Of a stretch of DNA of 64,000 nt, positions 57,093 through 64,000 are shown piece by piece. Origin of the DNA: Myxococcales bacterium (GTDB taxonomy: Bacteria; Myxococcota_A; Bradymonadia; UBA7976; UBA1532); contig JACKDN010000023.1 of assembly GCA_020633465.1 (NCBI GenBank), positions 1 to 64,000 on the forward strand, read 5' to 3'. The stretch's first letter is position 1; the number at the start of each line of letters is the position of its first letter. The notes beneath the pieces were generated by a model. The model did no database searches and was not told the DNA's origin. It worked only from the letters and a program-made list of their open reading frames with translations. Position numbers and translations under genes: made by a program.

Positions 57093-59570
57093 ATGCGCCA
57101 CGCGCTGTGGGCGGTGGCCCTGCTGTGGGCCTGCGACGACGGGGGCAGCGCGACGCCGCGGCCGGTGGGCGTGCTGGACGCGGCGCGGCCGCCGGCGCCG
57201 CGCGCGGACGGTGGGCAGCCCGGCGCCATGGACGGCGGCGGCGCCCGCGCGCGGACGCGGCGCGGTCCGGGCGGACGCCGCTCGACCGCGCCCGACGCCG
57301 GCCGACCGACCGGCGACGCCGACGTCGACGACGCCGCCGCCCCGCGCGCGGACGCCGCGCCCGGCGACCTGGACGCCGGCCCCGCTCCCGACGCCGCGCC
57401 CAGCGCCGACGGCAGGCCGCCCGACGACGCGCCCTGGCCCCTGCGCGCCTGCACCGTCACCCTGCGCTACAGCGGCCCCGGCGCCGCGGTGCAGGTGGCC
57501 GGCGAGTTCACCGGCTGGGCCGACGCGCCGCGCGCCATGGAGCGCGGGGCCGACGGCTTCGCCCTCACCCTCGGCCCCGCCGACGGCCTCGAGCCCGGCG
57601 CGCGCTACGCCTACAAGCTGATCGTCGACGGCGCCTGGCAGCTCGATCCGCGCAACACGCACCGCAAGTACGACGGCGACTGCGTCAACAGCGGCCTGCA
57701 GGTGCCGGCCTGCGACGCCGGCCCGGCCATCGTCGCCGCCCCCCTCGACGTGGACGGCGACGCGGTGACCGCCCGCGTGCAGGTGCAGCGCGCCGCGGAC
57801 GCCGCGCTGCCAGCCAGCGTCGAGTTCACGCTCGACGGCGCGGCCCTGCCCGCCCCCGCGGTCGAGGACGGCGGCTGGTACACGGTGTCCGCCGACGGCC
57901 TCGCCACCGGCAAGCACCGCCTGTCGGTGCGCGTCACCGACGACGCCGGCCGGGACGCCGAGCCGGTCGATCTGCCCTTCTGGATCGAGGACAGCCCCTT
58001 CGACTGGCGCTCGGGCGCGCTGTACCTGCTCTTCATCGATCGCTTCGCGAACGGTGATCGGGACGCCGACCGGCCGGTGGGCGATCCCGTCGAGTACACC
58101 GCCGACTGGCACGGCGGCGATCTGTGGGGCGGCGTCGAGGTCATCGAGAGCGGCTACTTCGAGCGGCTGGGCGTGAAGACCATCTGGCTGAGCCCGGTGA
58201 ACCTGCAGGTGGACGGCCACTTCGCCGAGCGCGGCGACGGCCCGCGCCGCATCGCCGCCTACCACGGCTATTGGCCCATCGACGGAAGGCAGGTCGATCC
58301 GCGCCTCGGCGGCGACGCCGCGCTGCACGCCTTCGTGCAAGCCGCGCACGCCCGCGGCATCCGGGTGCTGCTCGACCTGATCAACAACCAGATCCACGAG
58401 CAGCACGCCTACTACGACACCCACCCCGAGTGGTTCCGCACCGGCTGCGTGTGCGGGCTCGACCCCGGCTGCGGCTGGAGCGAGCGCCCCCTCGACTGCC
58501 TGTTCGCGCGCTACCTGCCCGACATCAACTGGCGGGTGCCGGGGGCCGAGCGGCAGTTCATCGCCGACGCCCTCTACTGGATCGACACCTTCGACGTGGA
58601 CGGCTTCCGGGTGGACGCCGTGAAGCACGTCGAGACGACGTCGATCTACAACCTGCGGGCGGCGCTGGCGCGGCGCTACGAGCAGGGCGGGCACCGCGTC
58701 GTGATGCTCGGCGAGACCGCCGTGGGCGAGGGCGACAGCTTCTCCGACGGCTGCGGCGTCGTGTACGGCGACGGCTACGACTGGATCAGCGCCTACGTCG
58801 GCCCCAACGCGCTCGACGGGCAGTTCGACTTCCCCAGCCACCACCGGATGCAGCACGGGCTGCTGACCGGCTCGCTTGCGATGCGGGCGCTCGAACAGAC
58901 CGTCGCCACGCTCGAGCAGCGCTACGCGCCCGAGGCACTGCACGTGCAGTTCCTGGGCAGCCACGACAGCTCGCGCATGGCGACGCGGGCCGCCTCCGAT
59001 CCGGCCGAGGGCTGCCGCTTCCGGGACGACGGCCCCTGCGCGAGCCTGCCGGCCACGCCCGTCGACCCCGCCGTCTTCCAGCGCCTGCGCCGCGCCTGGA
59101 CCTTCCTGCTGACGCTGCCGGGCATCCCGCTGATCTACAACGGCGACGAGGTGGGGCTGGCCGGCGGCAACGATCCCGACAGCCGGCGCGACATGCGCTG
59201 GGAGGGGGCGCTGGCCGACCTGGCGATGGATCCCGCGCCGCTGTCCGCCGAGCAGCGCGGCCTGCGCGCCTGGATCGAGGCGATCGGCGGCGCACGCGCC
59301 GCGCACCCGGCCCTGTGGCGCGGCGCGCGGCGCGAGCTGTGGGTGGACGACGACGTGTACGTGCAGGCGCGCTGGACCGCCGACGACGCCGCGATCGTCG
59401 TCCTCAACCGCGGCGCCGCGGTGACCGTGCCGGTGCCGCTGGGGCCGCTGGCCGAGCGCTTCGCCGCCTTCGAGGTGGCGCTGGGTGATCTGCAGGCGCG
59501 GCGCGAGGGCGCCACGCTGATGCTGACGGTGCCCGCCGGCGAGAGCGGCATCCTGGGAGAGACCGAGTGA
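57093..59570 (+). CDS. GH13 alpha-amylase-family lipoprotein
   Basis: 825 residues. Lipobox LLWAC (Cys14), then a disordered Ala/Asp/Gly/Pro linker to about residue 112. A CBM48/AMPK-like carbohydrate-binding domain (about 118-200: VQVAGEFTGW-x5-M, YAYKLIVDGAW) and a second beta domain (about 215-300) precede the catalytic barrel (about 305-760). Catalytic set: D508 in GFRVDAVKHV (nucleophile), E541 in MLGETAVG (acid/base) and H624-D625 in LGSHDSSRM (transition-state stabiliser). A Cys-rich loop, CVCGLDPGC, lies at 452-460. Surface-anchored starch, glycogen or alpha-glucan hydrolase, suited to degrading prey or environmental glucans. GTGA overlap with fabI. Confidence 0.93.
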   Translation: MRHALWAVALLWACDDGGSATPRPVGVLDAARPPAPRADGGQPGAMDGGGARARTRRGPGGRRSTAPDAGRPTGDADVDDAAAPRADAAPGDLDAGPAPDAAPSADGRPPDDAPWPLRACTVTLRYSGPGAAVQVAGEFTGWADAPRAMERGADGFALTLGPADGLEPGARYAYKLIVDGAWQLDPRNTHRKYDGDCVNSGLQVPACDAGPAIVAAPLDVDGDAVTARVQVQRAADAALPASVEFTLDGAALPAPAVEDGGWYTVSADGLATGKHRLSVRVTDDAGRDAEPVDLPFWIEDSPFDWRSGALYLLFIDRFANGDRDADRPVGDPVEYTADWHGGDLWGGVEVIESGYFERLGVKTIWLSPVNLQVDGHFAERGDGPRRIAAYHGYWPIDGRQVDPRLGGDAALHAFVQAAHARGIRVLLDLINNQIHEQHAYYDTHPEWFRTGCVCGLDPGCGWSERPLDCLFARYLPDINWRVPGAERQFIADALYWIDTFDVDGFRVDAVKHVETTSIYNLRAALARRYEQGGHRVVMLGETAVGEGDSFSDGCGVVYGDGYDWISAYVGPNALDGQFDFPSHHRMQHGLLTGSLAMRALEQTVATLEQRYAPEALHVQFLGSHDSSRMATRAASDPAEGCRFRDDGPCASLPATPVDPAVFQRLRRAWTFLLTLPGIPLIYNGDEVGLAGGNDPDSRRDMRWEGALADLAMDPAPLSAEQRGLRAWIEAIGGARAAHPALWRGARRELWVDDDVYVQARWTADDAAIVVLNRGAAVTVPVPLGPLAERFAAFEVALGDLQARREGATLMLTVPAGESGILGETE

Positions 59571-60337
59571 GCCTGCTGAACGGGAAGCGCGGCGTCGTGT
59601 TCGGCGTCGCCAACGAGCGGTCGATCGCCTGGGCGGTGACCCAGGCCGTCGTCGCCGAGGGCGCGCAGGTCGCGCTGAATTACGTCAACGACCGCATGGC
59701 GCGCCGGGTCGAGCCCCTCGCGGCGTCGGTCGAAGCCGCCCTGTGCGCGCCCTGCGACGTGACCGACGACGACCAGCTCGACGCCTACTTCGCGCAGGTG
59801 AGCGAGGTGTTCGGCGGCCGCCTCGACTTCGTCGTCCACAGCGTCGCCTTCGCCGATCGCGACGACCTGCTCGGCGACTTCAGCGCCACACGCCGCGCCG
59901 GCTACGCCCTGGCGATGGACGTCAGCGCCTACAGCCTGCTCGCGCTCACCCGCCGGGCGCTGCCGCTGATGACCGAGGGCGGCAGCGTGCTGACGATGAC
60001 CTATTACGGCGCCGAGAAGGTGGTCGAGAACTACAACGTGATGGGCGCGGCCAAGGCGGCGCTCGAGGCCAACGTGCGCTACCTGGCGGCCGAGCTGGGG
60101 CCGAAGGCCGTGCGCGTCAACGCGATCAGCGCCGGCCCGGTGAAGACGCTGGCCGCCGCCGGCATCCCCGGCTTCCGCGACATGCTGAAGCACGTCGCCG
60201 GCCGCGCGCCCCTGCGCCGCAACGTCGAGCCCGCCGAGGTGGCCGACGCCGCCGTCTTCCTCGCCAGCGACCGCGCCACCGCCATCACCGGCGAGGTGCT
60301 GCACGTCGACTGCGGGTACCACGTGCTGGGGGTCTGA
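59567..60337 (+). CDS. fabI: Enoyl-[acyl-carrier-protein] reductase FabI
   Basis: 256 residues. NADH-dependent reduction of enoyl-ACP in fatty-acid elongation. N-terminal GVVFGVANERSIAWAV (cofactor loop) and Tyr-x6-Lys in NYNVMGAAKAAL with preceding TMTYYGAEKVV match FabI rather than FabK/L/V. GTG 59567 overlaps the amylase stop (GTGA). Target of triclosan and isoniazid in other bacteria. Unlikely to be functionally linked to the amylase. Confidence 0.95.
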   Translation: MSLLNGKRGVVFGVANERSIAWAVTQAVVAEGAQVALNYVNDRMARRVEPLAASVEAALCAPCDVTDDDQLDAYFAQVSEVFGGRLDFVVHSVAFADRDDLLGDFSATRRAGYALAMDVSAYSLLALTRRALPLMTEGGSVLTMTYYGAEKVVENYNVMGAAKAALEANVRYLAAELGPKAVRVNAISAGPVKTLAAAGIPGFRDMLKHVAGRAPLRRNVEPAEVADAAVFLASDRATAITGEVLHVDCGYHVLGV

Positions 60338-60417
60338 TCGCGCCCCCGTGGCTCGCTTCTTGCTGCCCAGCCGCCGCGCCCAACGGGCGTTAAGTTGCTG
60401 ACGACCAAGGAGCAGGC

Positions 60418-61761
60418 GTGCGCCGCCACCTCATCCTCGTTTCCGCCCTCGTCGCGGTCGGCTGCGCCGACACCACCGACTCCGTCCCCACCGCCATCGA
60501 CCAGACCCAGCGCGCCATCCGCAACGGCACGCGCGATCCGGAGGCGCTCGATCTGAGCGACGGCCAGCTGCTGGCCCTCGGCTGGCTGCACTCGCGCGGC
60601 CGGGCCGCCCAGCCCTTCTGCACCGGCACCCTGATCAGCCCCAACGTCGTCGCCACCGCGCGCCACTGCATCGAGGGGCGGACCGGCAGCCGAATCGCCT
60701 TCGGCGTCGGCCAGCACCCCGAGGATCCCGCCGCCACCTTCCCGGTCGCCGCCGCCTACGGCCACCCGGACCTCGACGCCGCGGTGTTGATCCTCGGCGA
60801 GGACGCCACCGACCGCCTGCCCGAGCTGGTGCCCATCCGCCACAACCGCGTCGCGCTGACCGACGAGATCGTCGGCCGCGAGGTCCAGGCCGGCGGCTTC
60901 GGCGAGACCTACGATCCCTCGCGCTCGGGTCGCTACTTCGCGACGGTCGAGCTGATCGGCGTTCAGCGGACCGAGATCACCGTCGACGGCCGCGGCCGCC
61001 AGGGCATCTGCTTCGGCGACTCGGGCGGCCCGGTGATGACCACCGACGAGGCCGGCGAGGTCGTCGTCCTGGCCGTCGAGTCGTGGGGCGATCAGAGCTG
61101 CGTGGGGGTCGACCACCTCACCCGCCTCGACGTGATCGACGACTGGCTCGGCACCTTCATCGAGGGCGGCGTGCCCGAGACCGAGTGCGGCGACCTCGAC
61201 TACCTCGGCCGCTGCGACGGCGTGGTGGCCGAGTGGTGCGAGAACGGCGCCATCCGCCGACAGGACTGCGGCCAGCGCGGCCAGCTGTGCGACTTCGTCA
61301 GCGACGACGTGGGCTACTTCTGCCTCGACAACCCGCCCTGCGGCGACGTCGACTCGCTGGGCGAGTGCGACGGCGATCTGCTGAAGCGGTGCCGCTTCGG
61401 CGAGCTGGTGGTGCAGCCCTGCGACACCGAGGCGGGCGAGGTGTGCCGCAGCGATCGCGGCGGCGCCTTCTGCGGGCTGCCCCAGCCCGAAGAGGACGCC
61501 GCCCCCGCGCCGACGCCGGCCGAGGACGCGGCGCCCGATCCCGGGCCCGCCGCCGACGCGGGCGTTCCGGGTGACGAGGCCGACGCGGGCGCCGTGGACG
61601 TGGACGCGTCGCCCGGTGAGGACGACGAGAAGAGCAGCGGCGGCGGCGACGGCTGCGTCGCCGCGCCCGGCGCCGAGGGCGGCGAGGCTCCCGCCGGCCT
61701 GGCCCTGTTGGCGCTGGTGGCGTTGCGCCGCCGCCGCGGGGGTCGTACAACGCGCGCATGA
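60418..61761 (+). CDS. Trypsin-like serine protease lipoprotein with MYXO-CTERM tail
   Basis: 447 residues. GTG 60418 with AAGGAG at 60407-60412. Lipobox VAVGC (Cys16). Trypsin-fold domain (about 35-235): an IRNGT activation-type N-terminus, H83 in TARHC, D120 in DLDAAVLIL, S202 in GDSGGP. Two CxG-type Cys-rich repeats follow (about 237-355: C-GDLDYLGRCDG, C-GDVDSLGECDG), a Pro/Ala/Asp linker and a MYXO-CTERM-like end with a Cys (GDGCVAAPG), a leucine-rich helix and RRRR. Surface protease; substrate unknown. A lipobox and a MYXO-CTERM in one protein is unusual. ATGA overlap with the thioesterase gene. Confidence 0.9.
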   Translation: MRRHLILVSALVAVGCADTTDSVPTAIDQTQRAIRNGTRDPEALDLSDGQLLALGWLHSRGRAAQPFCTGTLISPNVVATARHCIEGRTGSRIAFGVGQHPEDPAATFPVAAAYGHPDLDAAVLILGEDATDRLPELVPIRHNRVALTDEIVGREVQAGGFGETYDPSRSGRYFATVELIGVQRTEITVDGRGRQGICFGDSGGPVMTTDEAGEVVVLAVESWGDQSCVGVDHLTRLDVIDDWLGTFIEGGVPETECGDLDYLGRCDGVVAEWCENGAIRRQDCGQRGQLCDFVSDDVGYFCLDNPPCGDVDSLGECDGDLLKRCRFGELVVQPCDTEAGEVCRSDRGGAFCGLPQPEEDAAPAPTPAEDAAPDPGPAADAGVPGDEADAGAVDVDASPGEDDEKSSGGGDGCVAAPGAEGGEAPAGLALLALVALRRRRGGRTTRA

Positions 61762-62231
61762 GCACGCGCCCCGACGCCGCCGACGTCACCGACGATCTCA
61801 ACGCCTACGGCTTCCGCACCGAGGTCCGGGTGCGGCTGAGCGAGACCGACGCGGTGGGCATCGTCTTCTTCGGCAGCTTCGCGACCTACCTCGATGTCGG
61901 CCGCATGGACTACCTGCAGAACCTCGATCTGCAGGCGATGCACGGGGCCGTGCGGGATCTCATCCCCGGCGCCGTCGTCGCCCAGTCCATCCGCTACCTG
62001 CGCCCCGCCCGCTACAACGACGAGCTGGTCATCCACGTGCGCGTCGCGCACATCGGCCACACCAGCTACACGTTCCACTTCCTGTTCGCGCACAAGCGCA
62101 CGCGCGAGAAGGTGGCCACGGGCCGGCTGACGTTGGTGTGGATGGACGACGCGTTCCGGCCGATGCGCGTGCCGGACGCCTTCCGCGAGACGGTGCGGGC
62201 CTTCGAGGGCCCGCTGCTCACGGAAGCGTGA
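61758..62231 (+). CDS. 4-hydroxybenzoyl-CoA-thioesterase-family (hotdog) thioesterase
   Basis: 157 residues. Hotdog-fold acyl-CoA thioesterase of the YbgC/4HBT type: VRLSETDAVGIVFFGSFATYLD (the D-x-x-G-x-V-x2-G catalytic signature), QSIRYLRPARYNDEL, FHFLFAHKR. Substrate not known. ATG overlaps the protease stop (ATGA). The 3' end overlaps the convergent lipoprotein gene by 14 bp. Confidence 0.9.
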   Translation: MSTRPDAADVTDDLNAYGFRTEVRVRLSETDAVGIVFFGSFATYLDVGRMDYLQNLDLQAMHGAVRDLIPGAVVAQSIRYLRPARYNDELVIHVRVAHIGHTSYTFHFLFAHKRTREKVATGRLTLVWMDDAFRPMRVPDAFRETVRAFEGPLLTEA

Positions 62232-62877
62232 AGGCGCGCGTGCCCACGCCGACGCCCAGCATCGCGCACGCCGCGTCGTCGGGATCGTCCCCCGGGCACA
62301 GGAACACCTGATACTGCTCGCCCGGCGGCTCGCTGGGATCGTCCACCTCGTGCACCGTCACGACGTCGCCCGCGGCCAGCGGGCGCTCGAGCGCCAGGCG
62401 CAGCAGGACGCGCCCGCCGACGCCTCCCAGCGACACGAAGGTCTCGGGGTCGCGCGGCCCGATCGCGTCCGGCGCGCCGAGGGCCGCGCCGGGATCCTGC
62501 GACACCGCGGTGTCCCACGGGACGATCTCGGCGCGCAGCACGGCCCGACCGACGCCGAACTGATCGTCGCCCTCGACCGAGACGGCGTCGAGGTCGACGC
62601 CGGGGGTGCGCCAACGCGGCGAACCCTCGATGTCGGTGCCGTCCACCACCAGCACGGCCGTGAAGTCGGCCCAGCCCACCGGCACCACCGGGGGCCCGGC
62701 GTCGCGGATCGGCCGCGACACGCGGGCGTCGGGCCGCCGCCCGCCGGCGAAGGGCGGCGCCGGCGTCGTCAGCACGCAGCGCCCGGCCTCGAGGACGAAG
62801 CCCGCGCCGCAGTCCTCGGTCTCGAGGACGCAGCCGGGCAGCAGGGCGACGACGGCGAGGGGCAGCGCGCGGTGCAT
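62218..62877 (-). CDS. Small lipoprotein of unknown function
   Basis: 219 residues. Signal with lipobox LLPGC (Cys16). Cys-poor, mainly beta sequence with PVGWADFTAVLVVDG and LRAEIVPWDTAVSQDP...GVGGRVLLRLALERPL, which could be an Ig-like or PEGA-like surface domain. Not recognised. A CAGAGT -10-like box lies 6 nt before ATG 62877, so it may be leaderless. Convergent overlap with the thioesterase gene. Confidence 0.7.
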   Translation of the reverse strand: MHRALPLAVVALLPGCVLETEDCGAGFVLEAGRCVLTTPAPPFAGGRRPDARVSRPIRDAGPPVVPVGWADFTAVLVVDGTDIEGSPRWRTPGVDLDAVSVEGDDQFGVGRAVLRAEIVPWDTAVSQDPGAALGAPDAIGPRDPETFVSLGGVGGRVLLRLALERPLAAGDVVTVHEVDDPSEPPGEQYQVFLCPGDDPDDAACAMLGVGVGTRAFTLP

Positions 62878-63063
62878 GCCCGGACTCTGGCCCGCCGCAC
62901 CGAGGGCGGTCAAGTCCGCGGCGGCCCGGTGTGAACCCTGGCCACGGTGGTCTGTCGTCGAGCGTTCACGGGTGAGGCCGCGGCCGCCCGGTTGGCGGGC
63001 CTGCGGCGGCGGCATGGGCCTTGCGGAAGGGGCTCGCCGACACCGTCTCCGCGAGGTTCGACC

Positions 63064-64000
63064 ATGAGAAGCCTGCTGCGCACCGCCCCCCTCTTCACCC
63101 TGCTCGCCCTGTCCGGCTGCGAGTGGGACGACTGCTTCGACTGCATCCCCGCCGACCACTACGACTACTGCGACGACACCGGCTGCTACGCCTGCGACGA
63201 GGGCGAGTGTCGGCCCCTCGGCTGTCAGGACGACTTCGACTGCCCCGGCGTGTCGGTCTGCACCGACCGGGGCCTGTGCGGGCCCGACCGCGACGGCCTC
63301 GATCGCCCGGGGGCGTCGACGCCGTGCTTCATCGATCTCGACTGCCCGGGCGGCCAGATCTGTACCGCCGACGGCGCCTGCGTCGACGGCCAGCGCCCGG
63401 GCGGCGGCGGCGGCGGCGGCGCCACCCCCGAGTGCCTGCAGCAGGCCGACTGCCCCAACGGTCAGGCCTGCAACGCCTACGGCCGCTGCGTCTGGACCGA
63501 CAACGGCGGCGGCGGCGGCGGCGGCGCCCAGCCCGACAACGCCTGCGGCCGGGACGGCGACTGCATGCCGGGCTGCGTCTGCGAGGCCGGCCAGTGCTTC
63601 GAGGCCGACCGCTGCGCCCGCGACGCCGACTGCCCCGGCGCCGACGTGTGCGTGGATGGCACGTGTCGGATGCCTTGCCAGCTGACCGCGGACTGCGGCG
63701 TCGGCGGTTACTGCGTCGCCGGCCGCTGCGCCCCCCAGTGCGCCGACGACTCGACCCTGCCGGCCGGCTGGACCTGCGACGACGGGGTGCCCACGCCGGT
63801 CGAGACCGAGTGCCGCCGCAACGACGACTGCCGCGACGGCAAGCGCTGCGTCGACGGCCGCTGCGTCGGCGACGCGCCGCCCCCGGCCTGCGCCGCCGAC
63901 GCCGACTGCGGCGCGGGCCGCCTGTGCGACGAAGGCCGCTGTGTCGAGGATCCCACGGTGGAGTGCGGCGGCGACGCCCAGTGCGGCGCCGGCGAGCGCT
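63064..64000 (+). CDS. Cys-rich lipoprotein, 3' end beyond the window
   Basis: At least 312 codons. Lipobox LALSGC (Cys19). The visible part consists of Cys-rich modules of about 30-40 residues (C-x2-D-x-DC-PG-x-VC-x-D-G-x-C, DxDCPGxxxC) with Gly-rich spacers (GGGGGGG) near residues 115-120 and 150-155. These resemble the EGF-like half-modules of the other surface proteins here. No stop codon before the window edge, so the C-terminus is unknown. ATG 63064 follows the only signal peptide. Confidence 0.75.
   Translation, partial: MRSLLRTAPLFTLLALSGCEWDDCFDCIPADHYDYCDDTGCYACDEGECRPLGCQDDFDCPGVSVCTDRGLCGPDRDGLDRPGASTPCFIDLDCPGGQICTADGACVDGQRPGGGGGGGATPECLQQADCPNGQACNAYGRCVWTDNGGGGGGGAQPDNACGRDGDCMPGCVCEAGQCFEADRCARDADCPGADVCVDGTCRMPCQLTADCGVGGYCVAGRCAPQCADDSTLPAGWTCDDGVPTPVETECRRNDDCRDGKRCVDGRCVGDAPPPACAADADCGAGRLCDEGRCVEDPTVECGGDAQCGAGER

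Overview
The window is one contiguous, very GC-rich (roughly 70 % or more by eye), gene-dense stretch of bacterial chromosome. It looks like a predatory or social deltaproteobacterium-type organism, most likely Myxococcota. The reasons are the MYXO-CTERM-like tails (Cys, hydrophobic stretch, Arg cluster), the MopE-type Asp/Cys repeat proteins, the many lipoproteins with Ala/Asp-rich (DAGADA-like) linkers after the lipobox, tandem PilZ and TPR proteins, and a REP-type transposase of a family I associate with myxobacteria. No rRNA, tRNA, CRISPR array or prophage was seen. Species cannot be assigned from the sequence alone.

Layout. 0.1-7.6 kb: an Asp-rich repeat lipoprotein, a deoxynucleoside kinase, a MerR regulator with a clear promoter and operator followed by an ECF-type sigma factor, a Na/Ca antiporter, and a lipoprotein with a C-type-lectin-like domain. 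7.6-9.0 kb: an IS200/REP-type transposase lacking one HUH histidine, followed by a palindrome-flanked pair of 35-bp direct repeats, the only gene-free stretch over 300 bp. 9.1-11.5 kb: queG, a MaoC-type hydratase and a small membrane protein. 11.6-19.7 kb: two paralogous giant secreted proteins with 15 MopE repeats each; the second adds an alpha/alpha-toroid domain and thrombospondin-3 repeats. 19.8-23.6 kb: a propeller-like lipoprotein translationally coupled to plsB. 23.5-26.9 kb (minus): tetraheme cytochrome, ResB-like protein, membrane protein, engB, rimI. 27.0-28.7 kb: coaE coupled to a degenerate SDR. 28.8-33.6 kb (minus): a J-domain/TPR protein, a DnaK and a TPR protein. 33.8-36.2 kb: a polytopic membrane protein with a discoidin-like ectodomain.

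36.3-50.7 kb is one long minus-strand run: hisC, Big-1 lipoprotein, YbgF-like lipoprotein, LysM protein, dprA, trmFO, xerC, hslV, hslU, argB, a small membrane protein, argD, argF. It resembles the widely conserved dprA-topA-trmFO-xerC-hslVU neighbourhood, without topA. 50.9-52.7 kb: a double-PilZ protein and a TPR/YggX fusion. 52.7-57.0 kb (minus): maeB and ligA. 57.1-62.2 kb: a GH13 amylase lipoprotein, fabI, a trypsin-like protease with lipobox and MYXO-CTERM, and a 4HBT thioesterase. The window ends with a minus-strand lipoprotein and a Cys-rich lipoprotein cut off by the window edge.

Themes. Genes are tightly coupled: ATGA, GTGA and TGATG overlaps are frequent, and convergent genes abut or overlap. 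Several genes have a TANNNT -10-like box 6-8 nt before the start codon, which predicts leaderless mRNAs. The most distinctive material is the cell-surface set (MopE-repeat proteins, MYXO-CTERM substrates, lectin-like and amylase lipoproteins) and several odd domain architectures: toroid-TSP3-MopE, TPR-YggX, an Hsp70 operon flanked by a shared winged-helix-like module, and an SDR without its catalytic Tyr and Lys.
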